A stretch of DNA of 28,880 nucleotides from assembly GCA_051251725.1 (NCBI GenBank), contig JBPOFN010000050.1:1-28880 (forward strand), in the 5' to 3' direction. Made by a program: the position numbers and the translations under genes. Position 1 is the first letter of the stretch, and every line of letters starts with the position of its first letter. Origin of the DNA: JALZUE01 sp051251725. Lineage in GTDB: Bacteria; Pseudomonadota; Gammaproteobacteria; Enterobacterales; Alteromonadaceae. Below, piece after piece: positions 1-7,909 of the stretch. The notes beneath the pieces were generated by a model. It did no database searches. It worked only from the letters and a program-made list of their open reading frames with translations, and was not told the DNA's origin.

Positions 1-267
1 GTAGCTATCACGAAGAGCTTTAACATCTAGCTCAATGGATTCCTTTTCTTTTTTGGAATTTTCTACTTCGGTTTCAACATCAATAATTGCAGAATATTTG
101 TCTTGTATTTTTTTTAACGCCTTTTCAGTTTCGTCTAATTCAACTTTTTTTCTTTCTAACAGGGCTTGAGTTTTCTTTAAATGAGATCGTGACCTAATTA
201 AATAAATCGTAAGAATAATAAATACAACAATTAATAACATAAGCAGGGTTTCTAAGGAAAATTCCAT
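1..267 (-). CDS. Membrane-anchored coiled-coil protein, N-terminal part (DUF4041-like), cut by the window edge
   Basis: Reading leftward from an ATG at 267, 89 codons stay open to the window edge, so only the N-terminus is visible. Residues about 5-24 are a strongly hydrophobic helix (many L, I, V, F). A charged Lys/Glu coiled coil follows, containing the segment YSAIIDVETEVE. That layout, with a helix, a coiled coil and an 'I-D-E-E' segment, resembles the start of DUF4041 proteins, which often carry a C-terminal T5orf172/GIY-YIG nuclease-like domain. That domain would lie outside the window and cannot be confirmed. The gene starts 28 bp after the R' end of an attC site, so it is the next cassette of the integron array. 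The name is inference; the open frame and topology are seen directly. Confidence 0.6.
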   Translation of the reverse strand, partial: MEFSLETLLMLLIVVFIILTIYLIRSRSHLKKTQALLERKKVELDETEKALKKIQDKYSAIIDVETEVENSKKEKESIELDVKALRDSY

Positions 268-294
268 TTAATTGACTCCAAAGCTTCGAAAGAA

Positions 295-393
295 ACATAA
301 CGCCGCAATAAGCGGAAAAATATAGTTGGCTAAAATGTTGAACGGAGTGAAAACAGAAAACTGTATTTTTTCCGTTTGAAGTTCTTGTTATAT
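295..393 (-). other. Integron attC recombination site 1 (99 bp)
   Basis: On the minus strand it begins with an R'' box ATATAAC (393-387) and ends with an R' box GTTATGT (301-295). The outer arms are complementary: CCGTTTGAAGTTCTTGTTATAT pairs in shifted form with CCGCTTATTGCGGCGTTATGT, leaving one unpaired base and a central mismatch spacer, as in attC hairpins. The stop codon of the acetyltransferase gene is part of the R'' box, a typical cassette arrangement. Orientation shows that cassettes are read leftward. It shares the segment TAGTTGG(C/T)TAAAAT and its length with the second site at 877-975. Confidence 0.88.
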
Positions 394-855
394 TTTGATT
401 TTATTAAACAAGATTAATTCATTGCCTGAACCGTACTCTTTAATTATTCCATTTCGAGTGACACCTAAGGTATACTTATATAGCTCTTCTGCATAATTTC
501 CTTCCGAAGTAGTAACCATCACCGAGCCTAAATCTAGCTCTAACTCAGCAATATGTGATTTAAACATTTCAAACGATTGACTAATTAACTTTCTGCCTAT
601 TCCTTGCCCTGAATGATCTGGATGTACTCCAAGTTGCTCTAACTCAATAATGACATTAGTTCGAAAGCCGTTCTTCACACTCCATAAGATATAACCTTGA
701 ATTTCGTCACATTCATCGTGTACATAATAGACCGACTTAGGGAATGAATTAAAGCAAGAACTTATCCACATATCATGAATTATCTCGTTTGGAAAACAGA
801 CGGTATATACTTTTGATATGTTTTTTATATCCGATTTGTTAGCTTGCCTAATCAT
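388..855 (-). CDS. GNAT-family N-acetyltransferase (cassette-borne)
   Basis: This is a small acetyltransferase predicted to move an acetyl group from acetyl-CoA to an amine; the acceptor is unknown. The GNAT acetyl-CoA motif is clear: a hydrophobic strand ending in LGV, followed by HPDHSGQGIGRKL, the Q/R-x-x-G-x-G/A pyrophosphate-binding loop. The C-terminal part ends LILFNKI, as in the last GNAT strand. I chose the ATG at 855, which has AAGG about 10 nt upstream. GTG at 858 and TTG at 864 are in frame and would add one or three residues. The gene lies between two attC sites and its TAA overlaps the R'' box of attC 1, so it forms one complete cassette. No promoter of its own is evident. GNAT genes are frequent integron cargo and often act on antibiotics or proteins, but nothing here fixes the substrate. 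Confidence 0.85.
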   Translation of the reverse strand: MIRQANKSDIKNISKVYTVCFPNEIIHDMWISSCFNSFPKSVYYVHDECDEIQGYILWSVKNGFRTNVIIELEQLGVHPDHSGQGIGRKLISQSFEMFKSHIAELELDLGSVMVTTSEGNYAEELYKYTLGVTRNGIIKEYGSGNELILFNKIKI

Positions 856-876
856 CACACTCAAACCTTACTTAAA

Positions 877-975
877 ATATAACGCCGTAATAAGAGGCAA
901 ATAATAGTTGGTTAAAATACGCGACGAAGGAGCAAAAACCAACTGTTATTGGTCCTTTTAAGTGACTTGTTATGT
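877..975 (-). other. Integron attC recombination site 2 (99 bp)
   Basis: On the minus strand it runs from R'' ACATAAC (975-969) to R' GTTATAT (883-877). The outer arms CCTTTTAAGTGACTTGTTATGT and CCTCTTATTACGGCGTTATAT align with a single extra base and a short central mismatch, the extrahelical-base signature of attC. Inner complementary tracts (AACCAACT and AGTTGGTT types) give the long central stem. Its length is exactly that of attC 1, and the outer boxes are nearly identical between the two. It closes the YefM-YoeB cassette and precedes the acetyltransferase cassette in array order. Confidence 0.88.
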
Positions 976-985
976 GCCAATGCAC

Positions 986-1008
986 TATACTGTACTAAAT
1001 AATGTACA
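986..1008 (+). promoter_or_regulatory. Promoter -10 and YefM-type operator of the toxin-antitoxin operon
   Basis: A -10-like TATACT lies at 986-991. Two TGTAC-centred elements follow, TGTACT at 991-996 and a perfect palindrome TGTACA at 1003-1008, spaced 12 bp. In E. coli the YefM operator is built from TGTACA-core palindromes with this kind of spacing, so autorepression by YefM and the YefM-YoeB complex is expected. No good -35 hexamer was found. The element lies inside the cassette, giving the toxin-antitoxin pair its own promoter. Confidence 0.65.
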
Positions 1009-1028
1009 TGAACACTTTGGAGATACAC

Positions 1029-1280
1029 ATGGATGCTATAAGTTACACAGCCGCTAGAGCAAATTTAGCAAATACAATGGCGCATGTCTGTAATGATCAC
1101 GCACCAATTATTATTACACGTAAAAGTGAAGATCCTGTTGTTATGATGTCTTTAGAAGACTATAACGCCATGCAGGAAACTACATATTTATTAAGATCCC
1201 CTGTAAATGCCAGAGACCTTTTAGAATCAATTGCCGAGCTTGAAGCTGGAAATGGTACTGAAAGAGAGCTTATTGAATGA
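1029..1280 (+). CDS. yefM: Antitoxin YefM (Phd/YefM family)
   Basis: This is the antitoxin that binds and neutralises the YoeB mRNA interferase and represses its own operon. The 83 residues start MDAISYTAARANLANTM, matching the Phd/YefM N-terminal DNA-binding fold (ISY-x-x-AR-x-NL). They continue with HAPIIITRKSEDPVVMMSLEDYNAMQETTYLLRSP, the family hallmark. The C-terminal tail is acidic, as expected for the disordered toxin-wrapping segment. I chose ATG 1029 because GGAG sits 6 nt upstream. The earlier in-frame ATG at 1002 lies inside the operator and would add nine residues with no family counterpart. It overlaps the toxin gene by 4 bp (ATGA), so translation is coupled. The pair is encoded opposite to the cassette array direction. 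Confidence 0.95.
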   Translation: MDAISYTAARANLANTMAHVCNDHAPIIITRKSEDPVVMMSLEDYNAMQETTYLLRSPVNARDLLESIAELEAGNGTERELIE

Positions 1281-1537
1281 AGTTAACATTCTCAACAAAA
1301 GCTTGGGAACAATACCTTTACTGGCAAACCACCGATAAAAAAATACTTAAACGTATTAATTTACTTATTAAAGATATTCAAAGAACTCCTCAAGAAGGTA
1401 TTGGTAAACCAGAGCCTTTAAAGCATGGATTATCTGGATATTGGTCACGTCGAATAAATGATGAACATAGGATCGTTTATAAACATCACGATGACACTAT
1501 TCTAATTGCACAACTCCGATACCATTACGGCACATAA
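1277..1537 (+). CDS. yoeB: Toxin YoeB, ribosome-dependent mRNA interferase (RelE superfamily)
   Basis: YoeB cuts mRNA in the ribosomal A site when YefM is degraded. The 86 residues align along their whole length with E. coli YoeB: AWEQYLYWQTTDKKILKRIN, then TPQEGIGKPEPLKHGLSGYW, then SRRINDEHRIVY and a C-terminal RYHY. The catalytic residues Glu46, Arg65, His83 and the following Tyr84 are all present at the E. coli numbering, so the toxin looks active. The start overlaps the yefM stop. The stop codon TAA lies inside ACATAAC (1532-1538), the complement of a cassette recombination box, so the gene ends exactly at the cassette boundary. Such modules are known to stabilise chromosomal cassette arrays. 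Confidence 0.96.
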   Translation: MKLTFSTKAWEQYLYWQTTDKKILKRINLLIKDIQRTPQEGIGKPEPLKHGLSGYWSRRINDEHRIVYKHHDDTILIAQLRYHYGT

Positions 1538-1970
1538 CAGCTTATTATGGAGACTTCTCAGTAACATGACAGTAATGATACATGATAAAATATAGGGTAA
1601 AAATTAGGGTTAATTTCCGTTAAGTGCACTATGTGAACATTAATAATTAAGTAATGAATGACGGCTCTGGTGGCTTTGTTGCCAGTCGGTAGGGGGGATC
1701 TTTAAAAGTGAATACAGTGTCACTTGAAAGCTCAACGTTGCCGTTAAATATAGATAAATAGTCAATTTATTATTAGCCTAAGTCGTCATTAAAGCAGCGC
1801 TTGGTCTGTCTGGTTTAGTGGCGCTTAGCGAGATAGACAGTCTGCCAATTTATGGCCAAACGAGTCATATTTCCCTATCTTTTTTGAATTGGTTTAGTTT
1901 GATTTGGCGATTGTTCACCTATGGATATAAAAATCTGCAAGTCTTTACACACGTGAGCGTATTGAGCAGT
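1532..1970. other. Gene-free stretch with the putative proximal boundary of the cassette array
   Basis: On the minus strand 1538-1532 reads GTTATGT, the same core box as the R' end of attC 1, directly at the yoeB stop. It could be an attI or a decayed attC. A GTTAAGT box at 1619-1625 could be its partner, but the inner arms do not pair convincingly. No integrase gene is present here. The remainder (1640-1970) contains a G-rich segment near 1690-1700 and a short open stretch (about 1788-1988, plus strand, no start codon) with hydrophobic residues. It may be a relic of a mobile element, but I do not recognise one. Confidence 0.4.
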
Positions 1971-3494
1971 TTATTTGGTCAGATTATTATGCGATAAAAT
2001 TCCGCTTGTTCGATAATAGGCCTCTTCTCTTAGTAAACATCGTCCTCTTGGTTCATCACCTTCATGAAGTACCACATCGGAATGTAAGAACTGTGCAGCC
2101 TCTGCTGAGCCTTTTACTTTAGAAGCACTGCGGGCCAACATTTCTGCTTCAAACTCAGTTAATGCACTTGCTCTTACCCCCGCCACTCGCCATTGAGACA
2201 TAGGTCTACATCCTATGGATATGCTCCGAGCCAATGACAGTGCATCTAACAGAGCTTGATTCGCTCCTTGCCCTTTAAATGGACTCATTGGGTGGGCAGC
2301 ATCGCCGATCAAGGTTACTTTATCTGCTTTTGCCAATAATTCTGCATTGAGTAATTCACGGTCATAAACAGGGTAACCAGAAACGAGTACTGACTTTGTA
2401 GCCGATAAAATTTGAGGAATGGGATCATGCCACTGACATCTTTTAACGGCTTCTTCTTTAAGCGCTTGAGGGCCTTTAGCGCTCAACGTTTTAGCTTCTT
2501 CCTCGGGTACAGGGAAGCTAAGTTGCCACATTACCGACTCTGAATCATAAGGCATAATGTAGATTCGTTCATGGCCATTAGCGGTTTGAAATACCGTAGC
2601 CGAGTCGAGTAAAGGGCTATCAAGCCCGTTGAGATCAGCCAAAGAACAGATACCTAAAATCACAATGCAACCTAGGTATTGTAGCGGTTTTATATCATCG
2701 CCAATCAATAGTTTTCGTACTGAACTGCGGATACCATCGGCTCCAACAAGAAGATCTGCCTTAATATGCTTTATTTCTGAGCGGCTCTCGCTTTTGGTAT
2801 TTCCTTTGGTGTTAACTTTAAAGCTCAGATTAACGGCCGCACCTTCAGTTTCTTTAAAATCAATTAATTGGTGATCCCACTTTACAGCATCAAAACCACC
2901 AAGTTGCTCAAGTAAAGCAAAGCGTAAAGATTGGCGGGCGATATGGATATTTCTGCGTTTCACTGAGGTCTTTATCTCAGACGGCAACCACTTTCTTATA
3001 CCCCATTCTCCAATCTTTTTGCCATCAGGGGTGTGTACCACATGCCTTGTAGAAAATACGGCATTGTTGAGTGAGAAAATACCTAATTCTTCAATTGCTT
3101 TACTGGCCTGTTGCAACGTGAGGCCATAACCTTGAGAGCGAGCACCAAAGCCGCTATCACGTTCATAAAGTGTAAAAGGAATACCGCGGTGTTTACATGC
3201 TACAGCCAACGCTACTCCACCGATACCACCACCAATAATAGCAACATGTGGGAAGTTTTCTGTATCGGGTATAGGATGATTAGCTGATTTAACTAAGCCT
3301 GAGCCGGTACAGTTCAAACAATCATAAAGGTGACCTTTCGGTTTAACGGGGGGCGAGCCTTGGCTATTCATTTCTTCAAAGTGCGCTAACGCTCTTTGAA
3401 AGCTGAGTTTCACTTTTTTACGCAGCTTTCTTGTTTTTTTGCTGCGTCCCTGACATTCCTGGCAAGTAATCCAATGATGGTGAGTATTTTCCAA
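1971..3494 (-). CDS. FAD-dependent class A flavoprotein monooxygenase with N-terminal zinc-ribbon-like extension
   Basis: This is a predicted NAD(P)H-dependent aromatic hydroxylase-type enzyme in the cytoplasm; the substrate is unknown. Residues 84-111 form the FAD-binding Rossmann start, with IIGGGIGGVALAVAC and the ribose-binding Glu of YERD. A DG motif (LLVGADGIRSSVRK, about residue 250) follows. The second FAD motif, LIGDAAHPMSPFKGQGANQALLDA, lies near residues 393-417. Together these three motifs define the PheA/UbiH/TetX class. The first about 75 residues are an addition to that fold: two CXXC pairs, CQEC (11-14) and CLNC (59-62), each followed by Gly-rich residues as in half of a DnaJ zinc finger, separated by a Lys/Arg-rich helix. 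Translation appears to begin at TTG (3494), with AAGG 9 nt upstream; the next Met (residue 42) would remove one CXXC. The gene stands alone between gene-poor flanks. Confidence 0.85.
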   Translation of the reverse strand: MENTHHHWITCQECQGRSKKTRKLRKKVKLSFQRALAHFEEMNSQGSPPVKPKGHLYDCLNCTGSGLVKSANHPIPDTENFPHVAIIGGGIGGVALAVACKHRGIPFTLYERDSGFGARSQGYGLTLQQASKAIEELGIFSLNNAVFSTRHVVHTPDGKKIGEWGIRKWLPSEIKTSVKRRNIHIARQSLRFALLEQLGGFDAVKWDHQLIDFKETEGAAVNLSFKVNTKGNTKSESRSEIKHIKADLLVGADGIRSSVRKLLIGDDIKPLQYLGCIVILGICSLADLNGLDSPLLDSATVFQTANGHERIYIMPYDSESVMWQLSFPVPEEEAKTLSAKGPQALKEEAVKRCQWHDPIPQILSATKSVLVSGYPVYDRELLNAELLAKADKVTLIGDAAHPMSPFKGQGANQALLDALSLARSISIGCRPMSQWRVAGVRASALTEFEAEMLARSASKVKGSAEAAQFLHSDVVLHEGDEPRGRCLLREEAYYRTSGILSHNNLTK

Positions 3495-3762
3495 TTGTTT
3501 TTGCCTTTTGTTTCGCCAGAGATGACTCAGTCATAGTCTATAAGGAGGTATTTTAACCGATACAGTGGATGTTAGCCTAATGGTAATATTGTGGAACAAA
3601 GCGATTTAGAGTATATCTGCTAATTTCATCTGTCCTGTATATATCCCCGTTACCACTCAAGATGCGTATTTCAGAGCACTTGAGCAATATAAATTCAAGG
3701 CAATACTTTGTAATAATGGTCCTCCCTTATCAAAAGGCTAGATTAAAAATATAAAAACAGGC

Positions 3763-3795
3763 AAAAAAATAGCGCTACTGGTAGCGCTATTTTTT
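3763..3795 (-). terminator. Rho-independent terminator downstream of the large secreted protein gene
   Basis: A near-perfect hairpin, AATAGCGCTAC paired with GTAGCGCTATT, is flanked by A6 on the left and T6 on the right, so it can work in both directions. On the minus strand it follows the stop at 3846 by about 50 bp. The rest of 3495-3845 shows no gene; it holds the promoter side of the monooxygenase gene, without hexamers I would defend. Confidence 0.85.
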
Positions 3796-3845
3796 AAGAG
3801 GTAACTTTTTAATTAAGATTAATAACTAATTTTAAAGAACTAAGG

Positions 3846-6800
3846 TTAATGGACTACTCCTTGAGCGTTAAATTCACGCACACCTACACGTTGATATGCG
3901 GGTGCTTCGAATAATACTCTAATGCGATTAGCCGTTATGTTGGTTGCTGGCGTGAACGATGTCCAGCCATTAACCGCGGCATTTTGCCAAGGGGTGATGT
4001 CTGCCCAGTTACCGTTATTCCATGCCTGTACTTTCCATGCTGAAATTTGAAAGCTAGGGGCATTGTCTTCTCTTACTGAAAATTCAAAATGGCTGGCAGT
4101 CGAAAATTCAAATTCTTGCCATACTAAATCATCATTTAAGCCGTTTGCATTGGCTCTGGCTTCAACTATGTCGTTATCGTCGTGTACTCTAACAATACGA
4201 TCTGCTTGCCAATTATCACTTGCTGCCGTAAAAGTATCAACAGTTGCTAATTCAATTGGATCACCTTTTGGCTCGGGCGTTGGTTCAGGTTCTGGTGTTG
4301 GCTCAGGCTCCGGTGTTGGTTCAGGGTCAACTGGCTCAGGTTCGGACTCCGTTGTTTCGCTACCGGAATTGTTAGCAGTTAATACAAAGTTATCAGCGTA
4401 GTATTGACCACCTTGATTATTCCACATCCAAATGCGATAGCTATCATTGGCATTGTTGCTGGTTTCAAACGTTAATGTTTGTTGTACATAGCTTGTCGTA
4501 TCAAAACTTACATTAGTAATAAATGTGGTGGTGGTTGCGTTAGTAATACCGACCCAAAACGCTTCGCCGGCGGTGCCAACTTTACCCCATACCGTTAAGG
4601 TATATTGGGTATTAGGCGTTAAGGTTACGTCTTGTGTAAAAGAGCCTGCGCCGTTAATAAATGCAGCACTGTTGCCATTTTGTTGGTTGTTATTGACAAC
4701 ACTTGCTGCGCCTGGGGTATTCCAACTAGTTGCTCCTAGTTCAAAACTTGCATTGATCAGCTGGTTATTGCCGTTGTCTGGTTCTGGCTGCGGCTCTGGT
4801 TCAGGTGTTGGCTCTGGTTCCGGTGTTGGATCTGGCGTTGGCTCAGGGTCAGTTCCGCCACCCGTGTTACCTGAAACGGCTAATAACAATTCATCCATAC
4901 GAAAACCACTGACAGTATCAGCAACAAAACTGGTTGCCGGTATACCTTGTCCTAGCCAGTTGGCTGGAATATTACCAAAAACTAGCGCGTCTGGTTGCAT
5001 TGGTTGGCGACGATGATCGTCAGGTGCATCAACACTTGTATTTAAGGTTAAGGCATCAATGCCTAAGCCGCCATTACTCGTAGGGGTATGGCAACTTAAA
5101 CAAAAAGCGTTGTTTGAAGAGTCTGGGCGCGGTTGGTCTTGAAATAATGGACCTTCAGGGAAGTTGATATCGTCTCTAACACTGGTTAAGCCATTAGGAA
5201 TATTACCTAAATGTGCGGCATAATCTGCTTGGTAATTGTGATAACAAACATAACGGTTATAGCTACTATGTCCAGTCGTATTTAATGTTGCGCTAATTGC
5301 TGCATGTGTACTATTAGGGTAACTATTTGCCATTGCTGTCCAGTTGGTTGTTGGCCAATTATTAACGCTGCCATCAATACCGGCTAAGGTGCCATTAGCT
5401 TGGTTACAAGCAACTTCTTGATTAACCTGCTCAGCAAAAACTTTAACGTTATCAACCCAACCTGTGTAAGTTGCAGCGTTACCGTTACCGACAACAAAAT
5501 TACCAGCCGACATAACAAACAATGCTTGGTTATTGGTGGTGGTAAACGTGTCTACGGCCATACCATTGATTAATGTGGTGATGGAATTATTACCTGCAGT
5601 TAGTTGAAATGCTAAATGGGTCCAAGCATTCGCTGCAATCGCAATAGGCGAATTTACCGTATGCACTTCATTTCCTGCGCTATTGATAAAGACAATTTCA
5701 TTGGTATTTCGAATGCGGATTTCGCTGTTATCAGGAAAGGCTAATAAAGTACGCTCGCCCATAGTATTGCGGGTATCAACAAAAATACTATAATACCAAG
5801 GCGAGGCCAAAATATTGCGATTTTGTGCTGGTACTGTAAATGAAATACCAGCAGCTGCACCGTCTAACCAAAAACCTTTACCTTGAATACCACCATTAGT
5901 AACTGGCTCTGCACGGCCTTCACCTAAAATTCGGCCACTGGCTGGAATTTGCCATTCGCTATTGGCGACGACGGCTTCATTATTATTGTTTAAGTGTGGC
6001 ATGCCACCGGTTGCGGCGTTTTGTAGAAAGTTATTACGAATGCCACGATTAACGCGGCCATTATTGCTATAACCCATAAACACCGCGTGCGCCATGTTGG
6101 CATTAATAAAGCTATTAGGATTTAAATAATCGTCAAAGGCAAATTCATCACTACCACGACCAGTACTCATTAACCAAGTAACATCAGCAGGGGTAACTGG
6201 CATCATATTAGGATTGTAATTAAAACGATGTTCGTTTGAGTCAAAAAAGGATGAGTTAGCTGAGTTACCCAGTGGCATTTCAGAGCGATCTCGATTTCGG
6301 GCATCACCTACGCGAATATAACCATCGTCACTGCCGTTAGCTTCATACAAGCGTATTTCACGGTGCTGGGCATCAGTTGTTTTGATCATGTAATCAATAT
6401 GGTTTAGCTGATTGTCTATTACTATGCCTTTACCACGTGTCCAAAGTCCCATCATGACGCGGCCATTAAGTTTTGAAATTTCTTGAAAGTTACCGTCACA
6501 GCCGCCGCCAGTAACACAGCGGGTTTGATAGCCAGATTGCGTTACATTTTCACCATAGGTAGTAAAGGTTATATTGTCGCCGCCTTTATCCATCCACGGG
6601 TAACTACCAAACTCATAATCTTCGGGTAAAATTGTCCCTTCTGGATCACGAAATGGCTGCATAGCTAAGCCGTAACGAGTATTAATAGTATCGTCGTAAG
6701 GCGCATGTGCCATCGGTCTTATGTCTTCACGGCGCCACTGTCTTACATCACAAGCTTGAGCTGGTTGTTGGTTACCGTTATTGTCGGTATAGGTTGGATT

Positions 6801-7568
6801 GTCAGGATTATCGTTTACGACATAAGCGATGTCAGAACTGGTGTTGTGCGGATTTCCTTGATTGTCATACCAAGTGTAATTGCTGTTTGGATCAACCCTC
6901 ATGGTCATCATACGACCGTCGCTAGTTATGGTGGGTTCAAAAAATGAATTGATGTTAAATGAATCACCTTGCACGGTATTTAGCTCCGTTACTTGCACAA
7001 TTTCAGCCGCTGCGGTTTTAGGGTTTTCCACTCTAACGCGCATATCAATGCCATAAAGTGTTCTTGGCCCGCCGTTGCCGCTTGCTCTGACAACGGTAAG
7101 ATCGTAACAGTCAAACTCACCACCTTCAGCCCCCGTTGCATCACATGCATATGGGTTACGGGTGCTGGTATTTGGCGCAAAAGTCGGATCACATAAACCG
7201 GCATGTGCTTGGCCGCCATCACCGGCGATACTGTTATTGAGTGCACCTGCATAAACAGGGGCAGAGGCATTTTCATGACCTAATATTTGAGTGCCGGCAG
7301 CAGAGTTCATAAACGGTTGGTTTATTTTTTCAGGTACTAATAATCGAAAAGCAACGCGGTAACCGCCATTAACAAACTCAGGCCGATGAGCTAAACCAAT
7401 GCGGCCATCAGCACTGGTTTGTAAAGGGGGAATAGTCGCTTGCAGGTATTGTAAATTTTCGGTCATGTGGACGTTTCTATCGATAATAGGAACCTCAGGT
7501 AAAGCCCATATCTGACCAGAATATAAAAGGGCTAAAGGTATTATTTTCGTTATATTTATTATTTTCAT
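3846..7568 (-). CDS. Large secreted multidomain protein: CXXCH haem motif, LamG-like, CBM-like and discoidin-like domains
   Basis: I do not recognise the N-terminal half, and no catalytic domain can be named. Numbering is from a GTG at 7601, 11 codons before the chosen start. A signal peptide covers residues 12-33. An unknown region follows (about 35-560) with paired cysteines and many Asn, Asp and Gly. A LamG/concanavalin-like beta-sandwich spans about 575-725 (WYYSIFVDT, WTHLAFQLTAG, GWVDNVKVF). CLSCH at 834-838 is a c-type haem attachment motif. A Glu/Pro/Thr linker covers about 918-942. A CBM4/9-like jelly roll follows (945-1077, starting LINASFELGATSW and ending YYADNFVLT), then a second Glu/Pro linker (1085-1111). 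A discoidin/F5-8-type domain ends the protein (1120-1248). I chose ATG 7568 because GGTGA sits 4-5 nt upstream and the signal peptide starts there; this gives 1240 residues. Context with a glycosidase and a sulfatase suggests binding or oxidative attack on an extracellular polysaccharide. That role is inference. Confidence 0.8.
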   Translation of the reverse strand: MKIINITKIIPLALLYSGQIWALPEVPIIDRNVHMTENLQYLQATIPPLQTSADGRIGLAHRPEFVNGGYRVAFRLLVPEKINQPFMNSAAGTQILGHENASAPVYAGALNNSIAGDGGQAHAGLCDPTFAPNTSTRNPYACDATGAEGGEFDCYDLTVVRASGNGGPRTLYGIDMRVRVENPKTAAAEIVQVTELNTVQGDSFNINSFFEPTITSDGRMMTMRVDPNSNYTWYDNQGNPHNTSSDIAYVVNDNPDNPTYTDNNGNQQPAQACDVRQWRREDIRPMAHAPYDDTINTRYGLAMQPFRDPEGTILPEDYEFGSYPWMDKGGDNITFTTYGENVTQSGYQTRCVTGGGCDGNFQEISKLNGRVMMGLWTRGKGIVIDNQLNHIDYMIKTTDAQHREIRLYEANGSDDGYIRVGDARNRDRSEMPLGNSANSSFFDSNEHRFNYNPNMMPVTPADVTWLMSTGRGSDEFAFDDYLNPNSFINANMAHAVFMGYSNNGRVNRGIRNNFLQNAATGGMPHLNNNNEAVVANSEWQIPASGRILGEGRAEPVTNGGIQGKGFWLDGAAAGISFTVPAQNRNILASPWYYSIFVDTRNTMGERTLLAFPDNSEIRIRNTNEIVFINSAGNEVHTVNSPIAIAANAWTHLAFQLTAGNNSITTLINGMAVDTFTTTNNQALFVMSAGNFVVGNGNAATYTGWVDNVKVFAEQVNQEVACNQANGTLAGIDGSVNNWPTTNWTAMANSYPNSTHAAISATLNTTGHSSYNRYVCYHNYQADYAAHLGNIPNGLTSVRDDINFPEGPLFQDQPRPDSSNNAFCLSCHTPTSNGGLGIDALTLNTSVDAPDDHRRQPMQPDALVFGNIPANWLGQGIPATSFVADTVSGFRMDELLLAVSGNTGGGTDPEPTPDPTPEPEPTPEPEPQPEPDNGNNQLINASFELGATSWNTPGAASVVNNNQQNGNSAAFINGAGSFTQDVTLTPNTQYTLTVWGKVGTAGEAFWVGITNATTTTFITNVSFDTTSYVQQTLTFETSNNANDSYRIWMWNNQGGQYYADNFVLTANNSGSETTESEPEPVDPEPTPEPEPTPEPEPTPEPKGDPIELATVDTFTAASDNWQADRIVRVHDDNDIVEARANANGLNDDLVWQEFEFSTASHFEFSVREDNAPSFQISAWKVQAWNNGNWADITPWQNAAVNGWTSFTPATNITANRIRVLFEAPAYQRVGVREFNAQGVVH

Positions 7569-7909
7569 GTATTCACCAAAGTTGAGTAATAAAAATTTCA
7601 CAATTTGTATTACGAGTTTTTATATATTTATTTGAAATTTTGATTGAATAAGACAACAACTATTTCATTTGTTAAAAATAGTACGAATGCATACATAATA
7701 TGTTTTATCAGGGTCGATATGTAAAGCCCTTTATCAAAATGATTGTTTTTTAAGCATTCGTGATACAGGTTTTTACCGAATAACAATAAAAATTAAATAG
7801 GTTAACAAGGCCGTGATTGTGTTGGTTTTTAGCTAATTAACGCTGACAAAAGTAGGCTTGAAAGTTTTTAAGTTAAACTGTGGAAATATGAGAAGTGAGA
7901 ACATGGAAA

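Noticed and set aside
1002..1028. Upstream ATG as the start of yefM
   Set aside because: It falls inside the TGTACA operator, has no Shine-Dalgarno and adds residues absent from the family. ATG 1029 has GGAG at correct spacing.
1655..1970. Insertion sequence end or transposase relic between yoeB and the monooxygenase gene
   Set aside because: A segment with GGCTTTGTTGCC and a short start-less open stretch hinted at an IS5-like remnant. No terminal repeat pair, target duplication or recognisable transposase motif could be shown.
4063..5016. Plus-strand open frames coding Gly-Ser-Gly-Val repeats (4063-4401, 4525-5016)
   Set aside because: They are the antisense reading of the Glu/Pro linkers and CBM-type domains of the large minus-strand gene. 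They have no ribosome binding sites.
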